Positions 45,884-54,820 of a DNA stretch of 64,000 bases are shown here, one piece after another (position 1 is the first letter of the stretch; each line of letters opens with the position of its first letter). The notes below the pieces were generated by a model. It did not search any database. It had not been told where the DNA came from and saw nothing but the letters and a program-made list of their open reading frames with translations. Made by a program: the position numbers and the translations under genes. Source of the DNA: Mycolicibacterium setense (GTDB lineage Bacteria > Actinomycetota > Actinomycetes > Mycobacteriales > Mycobacteriaceae); assembly GCF_000805385.1 (NCBI RefSeq), contig NZ_JTJW01000003.1, positions 682,001-746,000 of the forward strand, given 5' to 3'.

Positions 45884-45937
45884 GCGGAGCCGGCAGCGTG
45901 CGGTGACTGGGGGGTCATCACACGTTGCCGGCTCCGC
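45884..45937. terminator. Hairpin after the secreted-protein gene
   Basis: Arms 45884-45900 and 45921-45937 (GCGGAGCCGGCAGCGTG and its near-complement) pair at 16 of 17 positions with a 20-base loop, seven bases after the stop. Likely terminator without a U-tract. Confidence 0.7.
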
Positions 45938-46061
45938 TCCTCTGCAGACGAGGGGTCGCCACGACCGGGATAAGCCCCCTCGAAATCATCGAGAAGGTCG
46001 CTCACGCACCCGCGGAGCGACCATTTCGTTGATCTGGGCGTAGTCGTCATCGCCTCCGCAC

Positions 46062-46075
46062 TTGACAGGTGTCAA
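46062..46075 (+). promoter_or_regulatory. Operator-like palindrome upstream of the aldehyde dehydrogenase
   Basis: TTGACA-GG-TGTCAA lies 45 bases before the start. It holds a -35-like TTGACA and is symmetric, so it may be an operator overlapping the promoter. No regulator is adjacent. Confidence 0.4.
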
Positions 46076-46119
46076 CCCCGGTGCGACGTGCGTCACAAAC
46101 GGTGATTAACATAGGCCCC

Positions 46120-47649
46120 ATGACAGCGACGCCAGATGTTGATCTGACCGGAGAGTTCACGGGTTCCGGCACCATCCACAACCCCGCGACCGGTGCCGTC
46201 GCCGGCCAGGTGACATGGACCGATGCGGCCGACGTGCCACGCATCGCGGCCGGTCTGCGGGAAGCTCAGAAGGAGTGGGAGGCCCGCGGCGCGAAAGGCC
46301 GGGCCAAGGTGCTCGCCCGCTACGCGGTCTGGTTGGGCGACCACCGCGACGAGATCGAGAAACTCCTGATCGCCGAGACCGGTAAGTCGGCCATGGACGC
46401 CGCCCAAGAGGTCCCGCTGCTGATCATGATCCTCTCGTACTACATCAAGGTGGTCGAGAAGGCGATGGAGCCGGATTCCCGGCCCGCCCCGCTGGCGTTC
46501 CTGTCCATCAAGAAGATCGCTGTGCACTACCGGCCGCGGCCGGTCATCGGCATCATCGCGCCGTGGAACTACCCCGTGGCCAACGCCATGATGGACGCGA
46601 TCGGCGCCCTGGCCGCCGGGTGTGCCGTGCTGCTCAAGCCCTCCGAGCGCACCCCGCTGACCGCCGAGGTACTGCTGCGCGGTTGGCTCGATTCCGGTGC
46701 GCCCGAGGTGTTCGCCCTCGCGCAGGGTGCGCGTGCGGTGTCCGAGGCCGTCATCGACAACTCCGACTACATCCAGTTCACCGGCTCCAGCGCAACCGGC
46801 GCCAAGGTGATGGAGCGGGCCGCCCGCCGGCTGACCCCCGTCAGCCTGGAGCTCGGCGGCAAGGACCCGATGATCGTGCTGGAAGACGCCGACGTCGAAC
46901 TCGCCGCGAACGCGGCTGTATGGGGCGCGATGTTCAACGCCGGCCAGACCTGTGTCTCGACCGAGCGGGTCTATGTGCTCGAGTCGGTCTACGACCAGTT
47001 CGTCGCCGCGACCGTGCGCGCCGTGGAAAACCTCAAGATGGGCACGGGTGAGGGCTACCACTTCGGCTCCCAGATCGACGAGAGCCAGGTGGCGATCACC
47101 GACCGCCACGTCAAGGATGCCGTCGCCGCCGGCGCCAAGGCGCTGACCGGAGGCAAGCGTCCCGAGGGCGGGGGTAGTTTCTTCGAGCCGACCGTGCTCG
47201 TCGACGTCGACCACTCGATGGCCTGCATGACCGAGGAGACCTTCGGGCCGACGCTGCCGATCATGAAGGTGTCCTCCGTCGAGGAGGCGGTGCGGCTCGC
47301 CAACGACAGCCAGTACGGCCTGAGCGCGTCGGTGTTCTCCAAGGACGTCGAGCGGGCCAAAGCGGTTGCACTGCAGCTCGATTGCGGTGCGGTCAACGTC
47401 AACGACGTCATCTCCAACCTGATGTGCACCACGGCGCCGATGGGCGGCTGGAAGGCGTCGGGCATCGGAGCCCGCTTCGGCGGTGTGGACGGGGTGCGCA
47501 AGTTCTGCAAGCAGGAGACCGTGGTGGTCCCGCGCACCAACGTCGGCGCCGGCGGCACGTACTACAACAACTCGGAGAAGGCGCTCGCCCGGATGAACAA
47601 GCTGATGACCAAGCTGGCATTGGCTCGTCCGCGTCGTAAGTCCAAGTAA
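46120..47649 (+). CDS. NAD(P)-dependent aldehyde dehydrogenase (succinate-semialdehyde type)
   Basis: A 509-residue ALDH. Catalytic residues: Asn150 in APWNYP, Glu244 in LELGGKDP, Cys278 in NAGQTCVS. The cofactor loop TGSSATG is near 221-227, and PMGGWKASGIGAR is at the C-terminal oligomerisation region. Sequence context (VAGQVTWTDAADVP, SYYIKVVEKAM) resembles GabD2-type dehydrogenases. It oxidises a small aldehyde in the cytosol. ATG at 46120 is preferred to the upstream frame. Confidence 0.92.
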   Translation: MTATPDVDLTGEFTGSGTIHNPATGAVAGQVTWTDAADVPRIAAGLREAQKEWEARGAKGRAKVLARYAVWLGDHRDEIEKLLIAETGKSAMDAAQEVPLLIMILSYYIKVVEKAMEPDSRPAPLAFLSIKKIAVHYRPRPVIGIIAPWNYPVANAMMDAIGALAAGCAVLLKPSERTPLTAEVLLRGWLDSGAPEVFALAQGARAVSEAVIDNSDYIQFTGSSATGAKVMERAARRLTPVSLELGGKDPMIVLEDADVELAANAAVWGAMFNAGQTCVSTERVYVLESVYDQFVAATVRAVENLKMGTGEGYHFGSQIDESQVAITDRHVKDAVAAGAKALTGGKRPEGGGSFFEPTVLVDVDHSMACMTEETFGPTLPIMKVSSVEEAVRLANDSQYGLSASVFSKDVERAKAVALQLDCGAVNVNDVISNLMCTTAPMGGWKASGIGARFGGVDGVRKFCKQETVVVPRTNVGAGGTYYNNSEKALARMNKLMTKLALARPRRKSK

Positions 47650-47654
47650 CCGGG

Positions 47655-48242
47655 CTACGGCTGGCAGGCGGCGCCTCCGGACGTCTCGAAGATGTCGTCG
47701 CTTCCTGTGATCCGCTGTCCGCAGACCACGACCACGGAGCTGGGGACGATCACGGGAAAGGTGGACGCCGCCCTACTCGGTGCGAACGCCTGCGAGCCGT
47801 CCGGGTAGGTGGCGATGGGCCTGTTCGAAACCTTGCCGCCGACGGCGAGCACGTTGGTCCACTCACCGTGCACCATCGCCGTGCCGTTGATCGCCACCAC
47901 CGTGTTGTCGTGGTCGCCGGTATACGGGTCGATGTAGTCCTTCTGGAAGCCCGCCGTGCCGTCGAGTGCGAACATCTTGTTGCCAGAGCGGTTTTGACCG
48001 ACCGCCGTAGCCGTGGCCGGCCGGAACACGCTGATGGCCAACGCCCGGTTGTCGTTGGACGCGTTGGCCCGGGCGCCGGTGGCAGAGTTGTCCCCGATTC
48101 CTATCGGGTCACCCGGGCCCCGGTCGTAGGAGATACCCGGCGCGGCGCCGGCCGTGCCCGCTCCGATCATCGCTACCGCGCCAACTCCGGCCGCCAGCGC
48201 CGAGCCGACCGAGAACCTGCGAACAACACGTTTCGTGAACAA
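47655..48242 (-). CDS. Hypothetical secreted protein
   Basis: A 195-residue exported protein: basic start FTKRVVRR, hydrophobic FSVGSALAAGVGAVAMIGAGTAGAA and a likely cleavage after AGAA. Mature part has GNKMFALDGTAGFQKDYIDPYTGDHDNTVVAING and a Ser/Val-rich end with two Cys (VVVCGQRI, GAACQP), possibly disulphide-bonded. TTG at 48242, preceded by GAGAAGGG, is the best start; a longer frame lacks a signal. No family recognised. Confidence 0.65.
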   Translation of the reverse strand: MFTKRVVRRFSVGSALAAGVGAVAMIGAGTAGAAPGISYDRGPGDPIGIGDNSATGARANASNDNRALAISVFRPATATAVGQNRSGNKMFALDGTAGFQKDYIDPYTGDHDNTVVAINGTAMVHGEWTNVLAVGGKVSNRPIATYPDGSQAFAPSRAASTFPVIVPSSVVVVCGQRITGSDDIFETSGGAACQP

Positions 48243-48418
48243 GAGAGGCCCTTCTCGAAGATGGTGCGTGACCGTTGACACCAGTGATGATGGAGCCCAG
48301 CCGGCCGGGTGGACCGAGTAATGCACTACTGCACTTCGGCGACGTGTCGGCGGCCGCTGCTACCGGACGTTCACCCGAGCATCACCATTTCGTCCTCGCG
48401 GTTCGCTAGGTTGCGCCG

Positions 48419-49276
48419 GTGACTCTCGACATCACCGGGTACGCGGTCCGTGACGACGACGATGACGACCCAGTTCTGCTGCTGGAACCCAGCGGCGAGG
48501 TCGTCGACACCTGGCGGGAGAACTACCCGTACGAGGACCGCATGTCGCGGCAAGAGTACGAGGAGCAGAAACGGCTGCTGCAGATCGAACTGCTCAAGCT
48601 GCAGAAGTGGAGTCAGAGCAACGGCCTGCGGCACGTCATCGTGTTCGAGGGGCGCGACGCCGCGGGCAAGGGCGGCACCATCAAACGGTTCATGGAGCAC
48701 CTCAACCCTCGCGGGGCCCGCGTCGTCGCTCTGGAGAAGCCGACCGAAAAAGAACGCACCCAGTGGTACTTCCAGCGCTACGTACAGCACCTCCCGGCCG
48801 CCGGTGAGATCGTGCTGTTCGATCGGTCCTGGTACAACCGTGCCGGGGTGGAACGCGTCATGGGCTACTGCTCGCCCAAGCAGCATGCCGAATTCATCCG
48901 TCAGGCCCCGTTGTTCGAGCAGATGCTGGTCAACGACGGCATCAGCCTGACCAAACTGTGGTTCTCCGTCACGCAATCCGAGCAGCGCACCCGGTTCACC
49001 ATCCGCCAGGTCGACCCGGTGCGGCAGTGGAAGCTCTCACCCACCGACCTCGCTTCGCTGGACAAATGGGACGACTACACCGCGGCCAAGGAAGACATGT
49101 TCGCCTGGACCGACACCGAGATGGCGCCCTGGACCGTGGTCAAGAGCAACGACAAGAAACGCGCCCGCATCAACGCCATGCGGTACGTGCTCGGTAAGTT
49201 CGATTACGACAACAAGGATTTTGAGGTGGTCGGCCACGCCGATCCGCTGATCGTGGGGCGTGCCCTGTCGGACTGA
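48419..49276 (+). CDS. ppk2: Polyphosphate kinase 2 (PPK2)
   Basis: A 285-residue PPK2-family kinase that transfers phosphate between polyphosphate and nucleoside diphosphates. Walker A GRDAAGKGG near 79-87, Walker B-like LFDRSWYNRAG near 137, and the family-specific lid/helical parts EKPTEKERTQWYFQRY and QWKLSPTD. The N-terminus is acidic (DDDDDDP). Start GTG at 48419. In mycobacteria the enzyme tends to consume polyphosphate to make GTP or ATP. Confidence 0.94.
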   Translation: MTLDITGYAVRDDDDDDPVLLLEPSGEVVDTWRENYPYEDRMSRQEYEEQKRLLQIELLKLQKWSQSNGLRHVIVFEGRDAAGKGGTIKRFMEHLNPRGARVVALEKPTEKERTQWYFQRYVQHLPAAGEIVLFDRSWYNRAGVERVMGYCSPKQHAEFIRQAPLFEQMLVNDGISLTKLWFSVTQSEQRTRFTIRQVDPVRQWKLSPTDLASLDKWDDYTAAKEDMFAWTDTEMAPWTVVKSNDKKRARINAMRYVLGKFDYDNKDFEVVGHADPLIVGRALSD

Positions 49277-49310
49277 GCAGTCTGGCCGCCGCCCGAGAGT
49301 AGGAGGCGGC

Positions 49311-50159
49311 GTGCGATTCGTCATGACGCTGTTCCTGTGGGTTTTGACGACGATCCTGCTGGCGGCGGCGGTGCCGTCGGCGTGGGTGCAGAAGAACATC
49401 ATCGACCAGCAGGGTTATTCGGCGTTCGCCGCAGCCGCGGCCGCCGACCCGCAGTTGCAGCAGGCGGTCGCCGGTGAACTCACCACCCAGGTGCAATCAC
49501 TGGCCGCCAGGAGCGGGTCCGACGTGGACTCGCGGCAGATCCGCGCTGTCGCGGGTGCCTACACCGCGGGGTCGGCGTTCCCCGGACAGTTCGCCCTGGC
49601 CAATCAGGTCTCGCACACCTGGATGTTCACTGACAGGTTGTCCCGCAACGAGAACGGCAGTTGGGTGATCGACCTCGCCCCGATGCTCTCGGATGCGTCG
49701 TTCCGCGAAACCCTGTCCGGATTCGGTGTCGAAGTGCCGCAAACACTTACGGTTCCCATCGCGTCGTCGGCCCCTGACAGCTTGCGGCCGGGCATCTTGC
49801 GTCCGCTGGCGGTGTGGGGGCCCTGGGTCAGCATCGGAGTGACGGTGCTGGCCGGTGTCTTGGCCCTGTTCACTTTGGCTGCCGCCCGTTCCCGCGGTAA
49901 AGCCCTTGCTGCCCTGGGGATTTCCGCATTGCTGGTGGGTGCCGCCGGATGGGCCGGGCTGGAGGCGGGCCGCCGTTACCTCAACGAAGCGCTCAACCAC
50001 ACCAGCGGCGACATCCGGCAGATCGCCGACGCCATGGCCGGCCACGCGATCGGCAGCCTGCACCAATGGCTCAACCTCACGCTGGCGGCCGGTGGGGGAC
50101 TGGTGGTGTTCGGGATCGTCGTGGCGCTGCTCGGGGGATTGCGGCGTCGCCCCAGCTGA
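49311..50159 (+). CDS. Hypothetical membrane protein
   Basis: A 282-residue protein with one N-terminal membrane helix (FVMTLFLWVLTTILLAAAV), an extracytoplasmic middle of about 140 residues (FAAAAAADPQLQQAVAGEL, MFTDRLSRNENGSWVIDLAPML), then three closely spaced helices (GVTVLAGVLALFTLA, ALAALGISALLVGAAGWAG, LNLTLAAGGGLVVFGIVVALLGG). GTG at 49311 has GGAGG nearby. It lies 34 bases after ppk2. No family recognised. Confidence 0.7.
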   Translation: MRFVMTLFLWVLTTILLAAAVPSAWVQKNIIDQQGYSAFAAAAAADPQLQQAVAGELTTQVQSLAARSGSDVDSRQIRAVAGAYTAGSAFPGQFALANQVSHTWMFTDRLSRNENGSWVIDLAPMLSDASFRETLSGFGVEVPQTLTVPIASSAPDSLRPGILRPLAVWGPWVSIGVTVLAGVLALFTLAAARSRGKALAALGISALLVGAAGWAGLEAGRRYLNEALNHTSGDIRQIADAMAGHAIGSLHQWLNLTLAAGGGLVVFGIVVALLGGLRRRPS

Positions 50160-50173
50160 CTTTCCGCCGGTTT

Positions 50174-50217
50174 CTGCACCTGGGTCGTTCGCCGCGAAAA
50201 TCACGACCCTGGTGTAG
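50174..50217. repeat. Dispersed intergenic palindrome, copy 2
   Basis: Arms 50174-50188 and 50203-50217 pair at 13 of 15 with a 14-base spacer, between convergent genes. The right arm read on the minus strand (AGATCTACACCAGGGTCGTG, from 50220) matches the left arm at 19343 at 19 of 20 positions. Confidence 0.75.
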
Positions 50218-50273
50218 ATCTCGCGATGTCAGCGGCGATTCAGCTGGACGAAGAAGGACTTGCAGCCTGATAC

Positions 50274-51005
50274 TCAGTCTTTGCCGATCCAACTGGCCGG
50301 TGCCTCGTCGCGGATCGACCAACGGGCCGACCGGATTTCGGGCTGCAGACTGACATTGGCAATCGCGTCTTCGAGCACCTTGTCGTCCCGGACGTCCGCT
50401 GACAGTTCGGCGCGGAGCCGAACCTCATCGGGTGCCGAGGTGGCCGTCGAGAGCAGCGACCGGAGCTGCAGTTCGGGGCCGGCGACCGCCCGCAGGATGA
50501 CGGCCCGGACGTCGGCTTCCGCGTCGGCCCGGCAGGCCACGTCGAGCACGTAGTCGGCCGGTGAGGTCTCCCGGCCGGCGCGGGATTTGACGCGATCCAT
50601 GCGTTGGCCGATTGAGTGCAGCAGGCCGTTGGCCACGATGATGATGCCCGCGGCGGCGGTGGCCTCACGCCAGAACCATGCACCGGCCATAGCGCCGACG
50701 GCCGCGGTCGCCCAGAGTGTGGCAGCGGTGTTCAGGCCGGTCACCGACGTGCCCTGTTTCATGATCACGCCCGCACCGAGAAAGCCGATGCCCGTGACGA
50801 TCTGCGCTGCCACGCGGGTGGGGTCAGCGCCCTCGAATGCGTACGCACCGAGGATCAGGTACAGCGCCGAGCCCATGCTGACCAACGCCATGGTTTGCAG
50901 GCCCGCCAGCCGGGACCGCCACTGGCGCTCCATACCGATCGCGATGCCCAGCAGTGTCGCGAACCCGACACGGCCCAGCAATTCCAGAGCAGGCATGGAT
51001 TGCAT
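50274..51005 (-). CDS. MgtC/SapB family membrane protein
   Basis: A 243-residue protein with an N-terminal MgtC membrane domain of four or five helices, including LLGIAIGMERQWRSR and GIGFLGAGVIMKQG, and a soluble C-terminal ACT-like domain (about 150-243). MgtC proteins help adaptation to low magnesium and acid and inhibit the ATP synthase in some pathogens. The next minus-strand gene upstream is the small membrane protein at 51075. Confidence 0.9.
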   Translation of the reverse strand: MQSMPALELLGRVGFATLLGIAIGMERQWRSRLAGLQTMALVSMGSALYLILGAYAFEGADPTRVAAQIVTGIGFLGAGVIMKQGTSVTGLNTAATLWATAAVGAMAGAWFWREATAAAGIIIVANGLLHSIGQRMDRVKSRAGRETSPADYVLDVACRADAEADVRAVILRAVAGPELQLRSLLSTATSAPDEVRLRAELSADVRDDKVLEDAIANVSLQPEIRSARWSIRDEAPASWIGKD

Positions 51006-51074
51006 GGGTGAAGTTTGCGCCGGTGGACGCCGGTCTGTGGGTCTGACACGCAGAGCCAGGGCTAAACGACGCCG

Positions 51075-51344
51075 TCAGGAGTCGTCGTCGCGCCGCTGGC
51101 GGAAGTTCTGGAAGGCGACGGCAAAACGGGCGTCGGCGGGTGTCCGGTCCTGTTTGACACTCGATGCGGTGAGCGCCAGGGCGATCAGAATGTCCGCGGC
51201 GGTGACGAACAAGCCGGCCCAGTACATCCACTTCAGCGCCGGATCCGGCTGCGAGGCAAAGTAGACGACCAGAAAGATCGGGCCCACGATGCCGAAAACG
51301 AACATCATGGTCTGAAAGGCGAGGTAGCGGCGCAACACCGACAT
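51075..51344 (-). CDS. Small membrane protein
   Basis: An 89-residue protein with two membrane helices (FQTMMFVFGIVGPIFLVVYFA; MYWAGLFVTAADILIALALT) and a charged cytosolic tail (FAVAFQNFRQRRDDDS). Start ATG at 51344 (MSVLRR). It is probably co-transcribed with mgtC-like 50274, 69 bases downstream. Function unknown. Confidence 0.65.
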   Translation of the reverse strand: MSVLRRYLAFQTMMFVFGIVGPIFLVVYFASQPDPALKWMYWAGLFVTAADILIALALTASSVKQDRTPADARFAVAFQNFRQRRDDDS

Positions 51345-51407
51345 GGCGGTCAGCATATCGGGCGTGGTTGCCTCAACGTAGCTGTCAGGGCCGGTGCCCA
51401 GGGGCCG

Positions 51408-53402
51408 CTAGGACCGCAGCGTCTGCCACAGGAATTCGTAGGTCAGCGCTGCCTTGAATGCGGCCTGCTTGTTGTCAGCCGCGCCGCCGTGGCCACCTTC
51501 GATGTTCTCGTAGTACAGCACCCGGTGCCCGGCGGCCTCCAGTGCCGCGGCCATCTTCCTGGCGTGCCCGGGGTGCACCCGATCATCGCGGGTCGAGGTG
51601 GTGATCAGGATCGGCGGATACTTCGCGTCCTTCGAAATATTCTGGTACGGCGAGTATTTCGATATGAACTCCCAGTCCGCCGGATCGTCGGGATTGCCGT
51701 ACTCGGCGACCCATGAGGCGCCGGCGAGCAGCAGGTGGTAACGCTTCATGTCCAGCAGCGGCACACTGCACACCAGTGCCCCGAACAGTTCCGGGTACCG
51801 GGTCAGCATCACGCCCATCAGCAGCCCGCCGTTGCTGCCGCCGGAGGCGCCGAGTTGCTCGACCGTGGTGATGCCGCGGCGCACCAGATCCGCGGCGACG
51901 GCGGCGAAGTCCTCGTACACCACATGGCGGTGCTCCCGCATCGCCTGCTTGTGCCAGCGCGGGCCGTACTCCCCGCCGCCGCGGATGTTGGCCTGCACGT
52001 AGGTGCCACCGCGTTCCAGCCAGGCCCGGCCGATGCCGCCGATGTAGCCCGGCGTCAACGAGTTCTGGAATCCGCCATAGCCGTACAGGTACGTAGGGCT
52101 CGGCTCGTCGCGGCGGCCGACGACGAAATACGGAACCTCGGTGCCGTCCTTCGACGTGGCGAAGAACTGCTCGACGTCGATACCGGCGGCGTCGTAGAAC
52201 GCCGGTGCGGACTTGACCTCGACCAGTGGCCCGCCGGCAGTGCCGTACAGGAGCCGCGACGGGGTGGTGAATCCGCTTGAGTTGTAGAAGACCTCGTCAC
52301 CGAATCGATCGATGTCGACGACGATGGTGTCCGTCGCCGGCGGGATGTCCGGCGCGTCTGCGCGTTCCCAGGTGCCGGGCGTGACGACCTCGACGTGGCT
52401 GGCGACGTCACGCAGCGTGATCAGGATCAGCTTGTCCCTGGTCCACTGCACACTCGACAGGCTGCTGTGCTCGTCGGGCTCGTAGATCATCGCCAGATCG
52501 GTTGTCCCGGACAGGAAATCGTCGAATTTCGTGCCCAGTAACGCGCCCGCCGGATAGGTCACCCCACCCACCTGCCAGTCGGTGCGCAACGAGATGAGCA
52601 ACCACTCGCGGTGCAACGACAGTGAGGAGTCGGTCGGCACCTTGAGTTCGATGAGCTCGCCGTCGCGCACCTCGTAGCGGATGCGGTTGTAGAAGTCGGT
52701 GTAGCGGCCCAACCGGGTGTGCTCGAAGCCGGGTGTCCGGTCGATCGAGGCGATCACCCGGACATCGGTCGGCTCGGCCTCGTACACCGTCTCGGCGTCG
52801 GACAACGGCTCGCCACGGCGCCAGCGCTTGGCGATACGCGGATAGCCGGACTCGGTCATGGAGCCCTCGCCGAAGTCGGTGCACACCAGCAGGGTGTCCT
52901 CGTCCTCCCAGGACACCGACGACTTGGCCTCGGCCAGCTCGAACCCTCCGGGGACGAATTGTTTTGTCCGCATGTCGAACTCGCGTACCACCGTAGCGTC
53001 GGCCCCGCCCCGGGACAGGCTGATCATCGCCAGCGTGTGCTCGGGTTCGATCACCTCGGGACCGGCCCATACCCAGTTCTCGTCCTCGGCGCGGGCCAGC
53101 TCGTCGATGTCCAGGATCACGTCCCAGTCCGGATCATCGGTGCGGTAGCTCTCCAATGTGGTGCGCCGCCACAGGCCGCGTGGATTCGCCTCGTCGCGCC
53201 AGAAGTTGTACAGATACTCGCCGCGCCGTCCCGGGTAGGGAATCCGCGCATCGGTGTCGAGGATCTCCAACACCTCGGAGCGCATCGCCTCGAAGCGGTC
53301 ACCGCTCAACTCGGCGAGCGTCGGTTCGTTGTGCGCACGCACCCACGCCAACGCGTCGTCGCCGGTGATGTCCTCAAGCCACAGGTAAGGGTCCGTTGCC
53401 AC
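51408..53402 (-). CDS. Prolyl oligopeptidase family S9 peptidase (Rv0457c type)
   Basis: A 664-residue peptidase with an N-terminal seven-blade propeller (from VATDPYLWLEDITGDDALAWVRAHNE) and an alpha/beta hydrolase domain. Catalytic triad: Ser in GGSNGGLLMG, Asp in TSTRDDRVHPGHARKM, His in IEGGHGGAADNKQ. It cleaves short peptides after proline or similar. Start GTG at 53402; it is divergent from the DUF779 gene 68 bases away. Confidence 0.93.
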   Translation of the reverse strand: MATDPYLWLEDITGDDALAWVRAHNEPTLAELSGDRFEAMRSEVLEILDTDARIPYPGRRGEYLYNFWRDEANPRGLWRRTTLESYRTDDPDWDVILDIDELARAEDENWVWAGPEVIEPEHTLAMISLSRGGADATVVREFDMRTKQFVPGGFELAEAKSSVSWEDEDTLLVCTDFGEGSMTESGYPRIAKRWRRGEPLSDAETVYEAEPTDVRVIASIDRTPGFEHTRLGRYTDFYNRIRYEVRDGELIELKVPTDSSLSLHREWLLISLRTDWQVGGVTYPAGALLGTKFDDFLSGTTDLAMIYEPDEHSSLSSVQWTRDKLILITLRDVASHVEVVTPGTWERADAPDIPPATDTIVVDIDRFGDEVFYNSSGFTTPSRLLYGTAGGPLVEVKSAPAFYDAAGIDVEQFFATSKDGTEVPYFVVGRRDEPSPTYLYGYGGFQNSLTPGYIGGIGRAWLERGGTYVQANIRGGGEYGPRWHKQAMREHRHVVYEDFAAVAADLVRRGITTVEQLGASGGSNGGLLMGVMLTRYPELFGALVCSVPLLDMKRYHLLLAGASWVAEYGNPDDPADWEFISKYSPYQNISKDAKYPPILITTSTRDDRVHPGHARKMAAALEAAGHRVLYYENIEGGHGGAADNKQAAFKAALTYEFLWQTLRS

Positions 53403-53470
53403 GCGTCCATTGTGACCGCGCGCGTAATGTGAGCTGAACAACACCACTGTCGAGGAGAAGCGAGGACGCG

Positions 53471-53968
53471 ATGGGTCAGGCACCGGCTCGGGCCCTGATC
53501 ACCGCGGCCGCTGCCGCACTGTTGGCGCGGTTACAGGAACGGCACGGGGCATTGATGTTCCACCAGTCCGGCGGATGCTGCGACGGGTCATCGCCGATGT
53601 GTTACCCCGACGGCGAGTTCATCGTCGGCGATCGCGACATCCTGCTGGGTGTTCTCGACGTGGGCGATGCGGGTGTGCCGGTGTGGATATCCGGTCCGCA
53701 GTTCGAGGCGTGGAAGCACACCCAGCTGGTCATCGACGTGGTTCCGGGCCGCGGCGGCGGTTTCAGCCTGGAAGCGCCGGAGGGCATGCGGTTCCTGTCC
53801 CGCGGCCGGGCCTTCACCGACGCCGAGAACGACCTGTTGGCCGAAGATCCACCGGTGACCGGCGCGCAGTACAGCGCCGGTGCCCGACCTTCCGATACCG
53901 GCAGCCACGTCGTCGACGAGGCCGCCGACGCCTGTCCGATCCCAAGCGGACGCGCCGCACGGATGTAG
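53471..53968 (+). CDS. DUF779 family protein (Rv0459 type)
   Basis: A 165-residue protein with the DUF779 hallmarks: MFHQSGGCCDGSSPMCYPDGEF-type Cys cluster (three Cys), then DVGDAGVPVWISG and GRGGGFSLEAPEGMRF. The Cys-rich motif suggests metal or redox function; the family is often near aldehyde dehydrogenases. The C-terminal 40 residues are a non-conserved, probably disordered extension. Confidence 0.85.
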   Translation: MGQAPARALITAAAAALLARLQERHGALMFHQSGGCCDGSSPMCYPDGEFIVGDRDILLGVLDVGDAGVPVWISGPQFEAWKHTQLVIDVVPGRGGGFSLEAPEGMRFLSRGRAFTDAENDLLAEDPPVTGAQYSAGARPSDTGSHVVDEAADACPIPSGRAARM

Positions 53969-54003
53969 CGGGCCGTCGCGGGTCGCGGCGTTATCGTCGA
54001 AGA

Positions 54004-54282
54004 GTGATTCCGCTGCCACGGGCGTGGCTGCTGACCAGCGCGATGTTGGTCGGCGTAGCGGTCGGGCTGCTGGTAGGCATTGCCACAACATTGCTGGTCA
54101 CGGTCACCGTCCGGCCCGATGTGGTGATCGCCCTCGTCCTCGGGGTGCCCGGGGTCCTCGGGATACTGATGGTGCTGGTGTCGGGGCGACGGTGGGTTAC
54201 CACGCTCGGCGCATCTGTGCTGGCCATCGCGCCCGGTTGGTTCGGTGCCCTGGCGATCGTCCAGGTGGCATCGCATGGCTGA
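54004..54282 (+). CDS. Small membrane protein (Rv0460 type)
   Basis: A 92-residue protein with three hydrophobic segments (AWLLTSAMLVGVAVGLLVGIATTLL; VVIALVLGVPGVLGILMVLV; TTLGASVLAIAPGWFGALAIV). Start GTG at 54004. Its stop overlaps the next gene by eight bases, so the two are coupled. Function unknown. Confidence 0.75.
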   Translation: MIPLPRAWLLTSAMLVGVAVGLLVGIATTLLVTVTVRPDVVIALVLGVPGVLGILMVLVSGRRWVTTLGASVLAIAPGWFGALAIVQVASHG

Positions 54283-54790
54283 AGACGTCGACACCTCCAC
54301 CGCGGACTTCGCCCCGCTGTTCGACACGGGGGAGAACGAGGCCCTCGACCAGCAGTTGCCGTCGGAACCGACGTCCGCGGAAGACATGACCCCGGACGAG
54401 ACCGCACTCGACGACGAAACCGCTTCCGACGACGACGCGCCTTCGGCGCCGCTGCCCGCGCCGGCTCCGCCCATCGTGGTGGAAGGGTCATACCTGTACG
54501 TCAAGTGGTGGACGTTCGTGGGCATCCTGGCCGGGGTGTGGTTCGTCTCCGCCGCGGCGGGGGCCGGCCTGTACTACTACTGGTACCAGTCGGCCGACAA
54601 GACCTGGCCGGTGTTCGCCGTCCTCGCCTACGTCGTCGTCACCACGCTGGGCGCCCTGGTGGCCTCGACGGCCCAGCGCAAAGCGCTGGTCTCGGCCCTG
54701 GCGATCGCCCTGATGTCTGCGCCGGTGGCGGCCTTGGCCGCGGCGGCGGTCTTCTACGGCGCCTACGTGTTCGGCTGGATCGGCCGGTAG
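54275..54790 (+). CDS. Membrane protein (Rv0461 type)
   Basis: A 171-residue protein with an acidic disordered N-terminus (about 1-75, Asp/Glu/Pro-rich) and three membrane helices (VGILAGVWFVSAAAGAGLYYYW; FAVLAYVVVTTLGALVAS; LAIALMSAPVAALAAAAVFYGA). ATG at 54275 overlaps the upstream stop. It lies 30 bases before lpd. Function unknown. Confidence 0.78.
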   Translation: MAEDVDTSTADFAPLFDTGENEALDQQLPSEPTSAEDMTPDETALDDETASDDDAPSAPLPAPAPPIVVEGSYLYVKWWTFVGILAGVWFVSAAAGAGLYYYWYQSADKTWPVFAVLAYVVVTTLGALVASTAQRKALVSALAIALMSAPVAALAAAAVFYGAYVFGWIGR

Positions 54791-54820
54791 GACCATTGCG
54801 CCGCCCATTAGGGTGGGGTC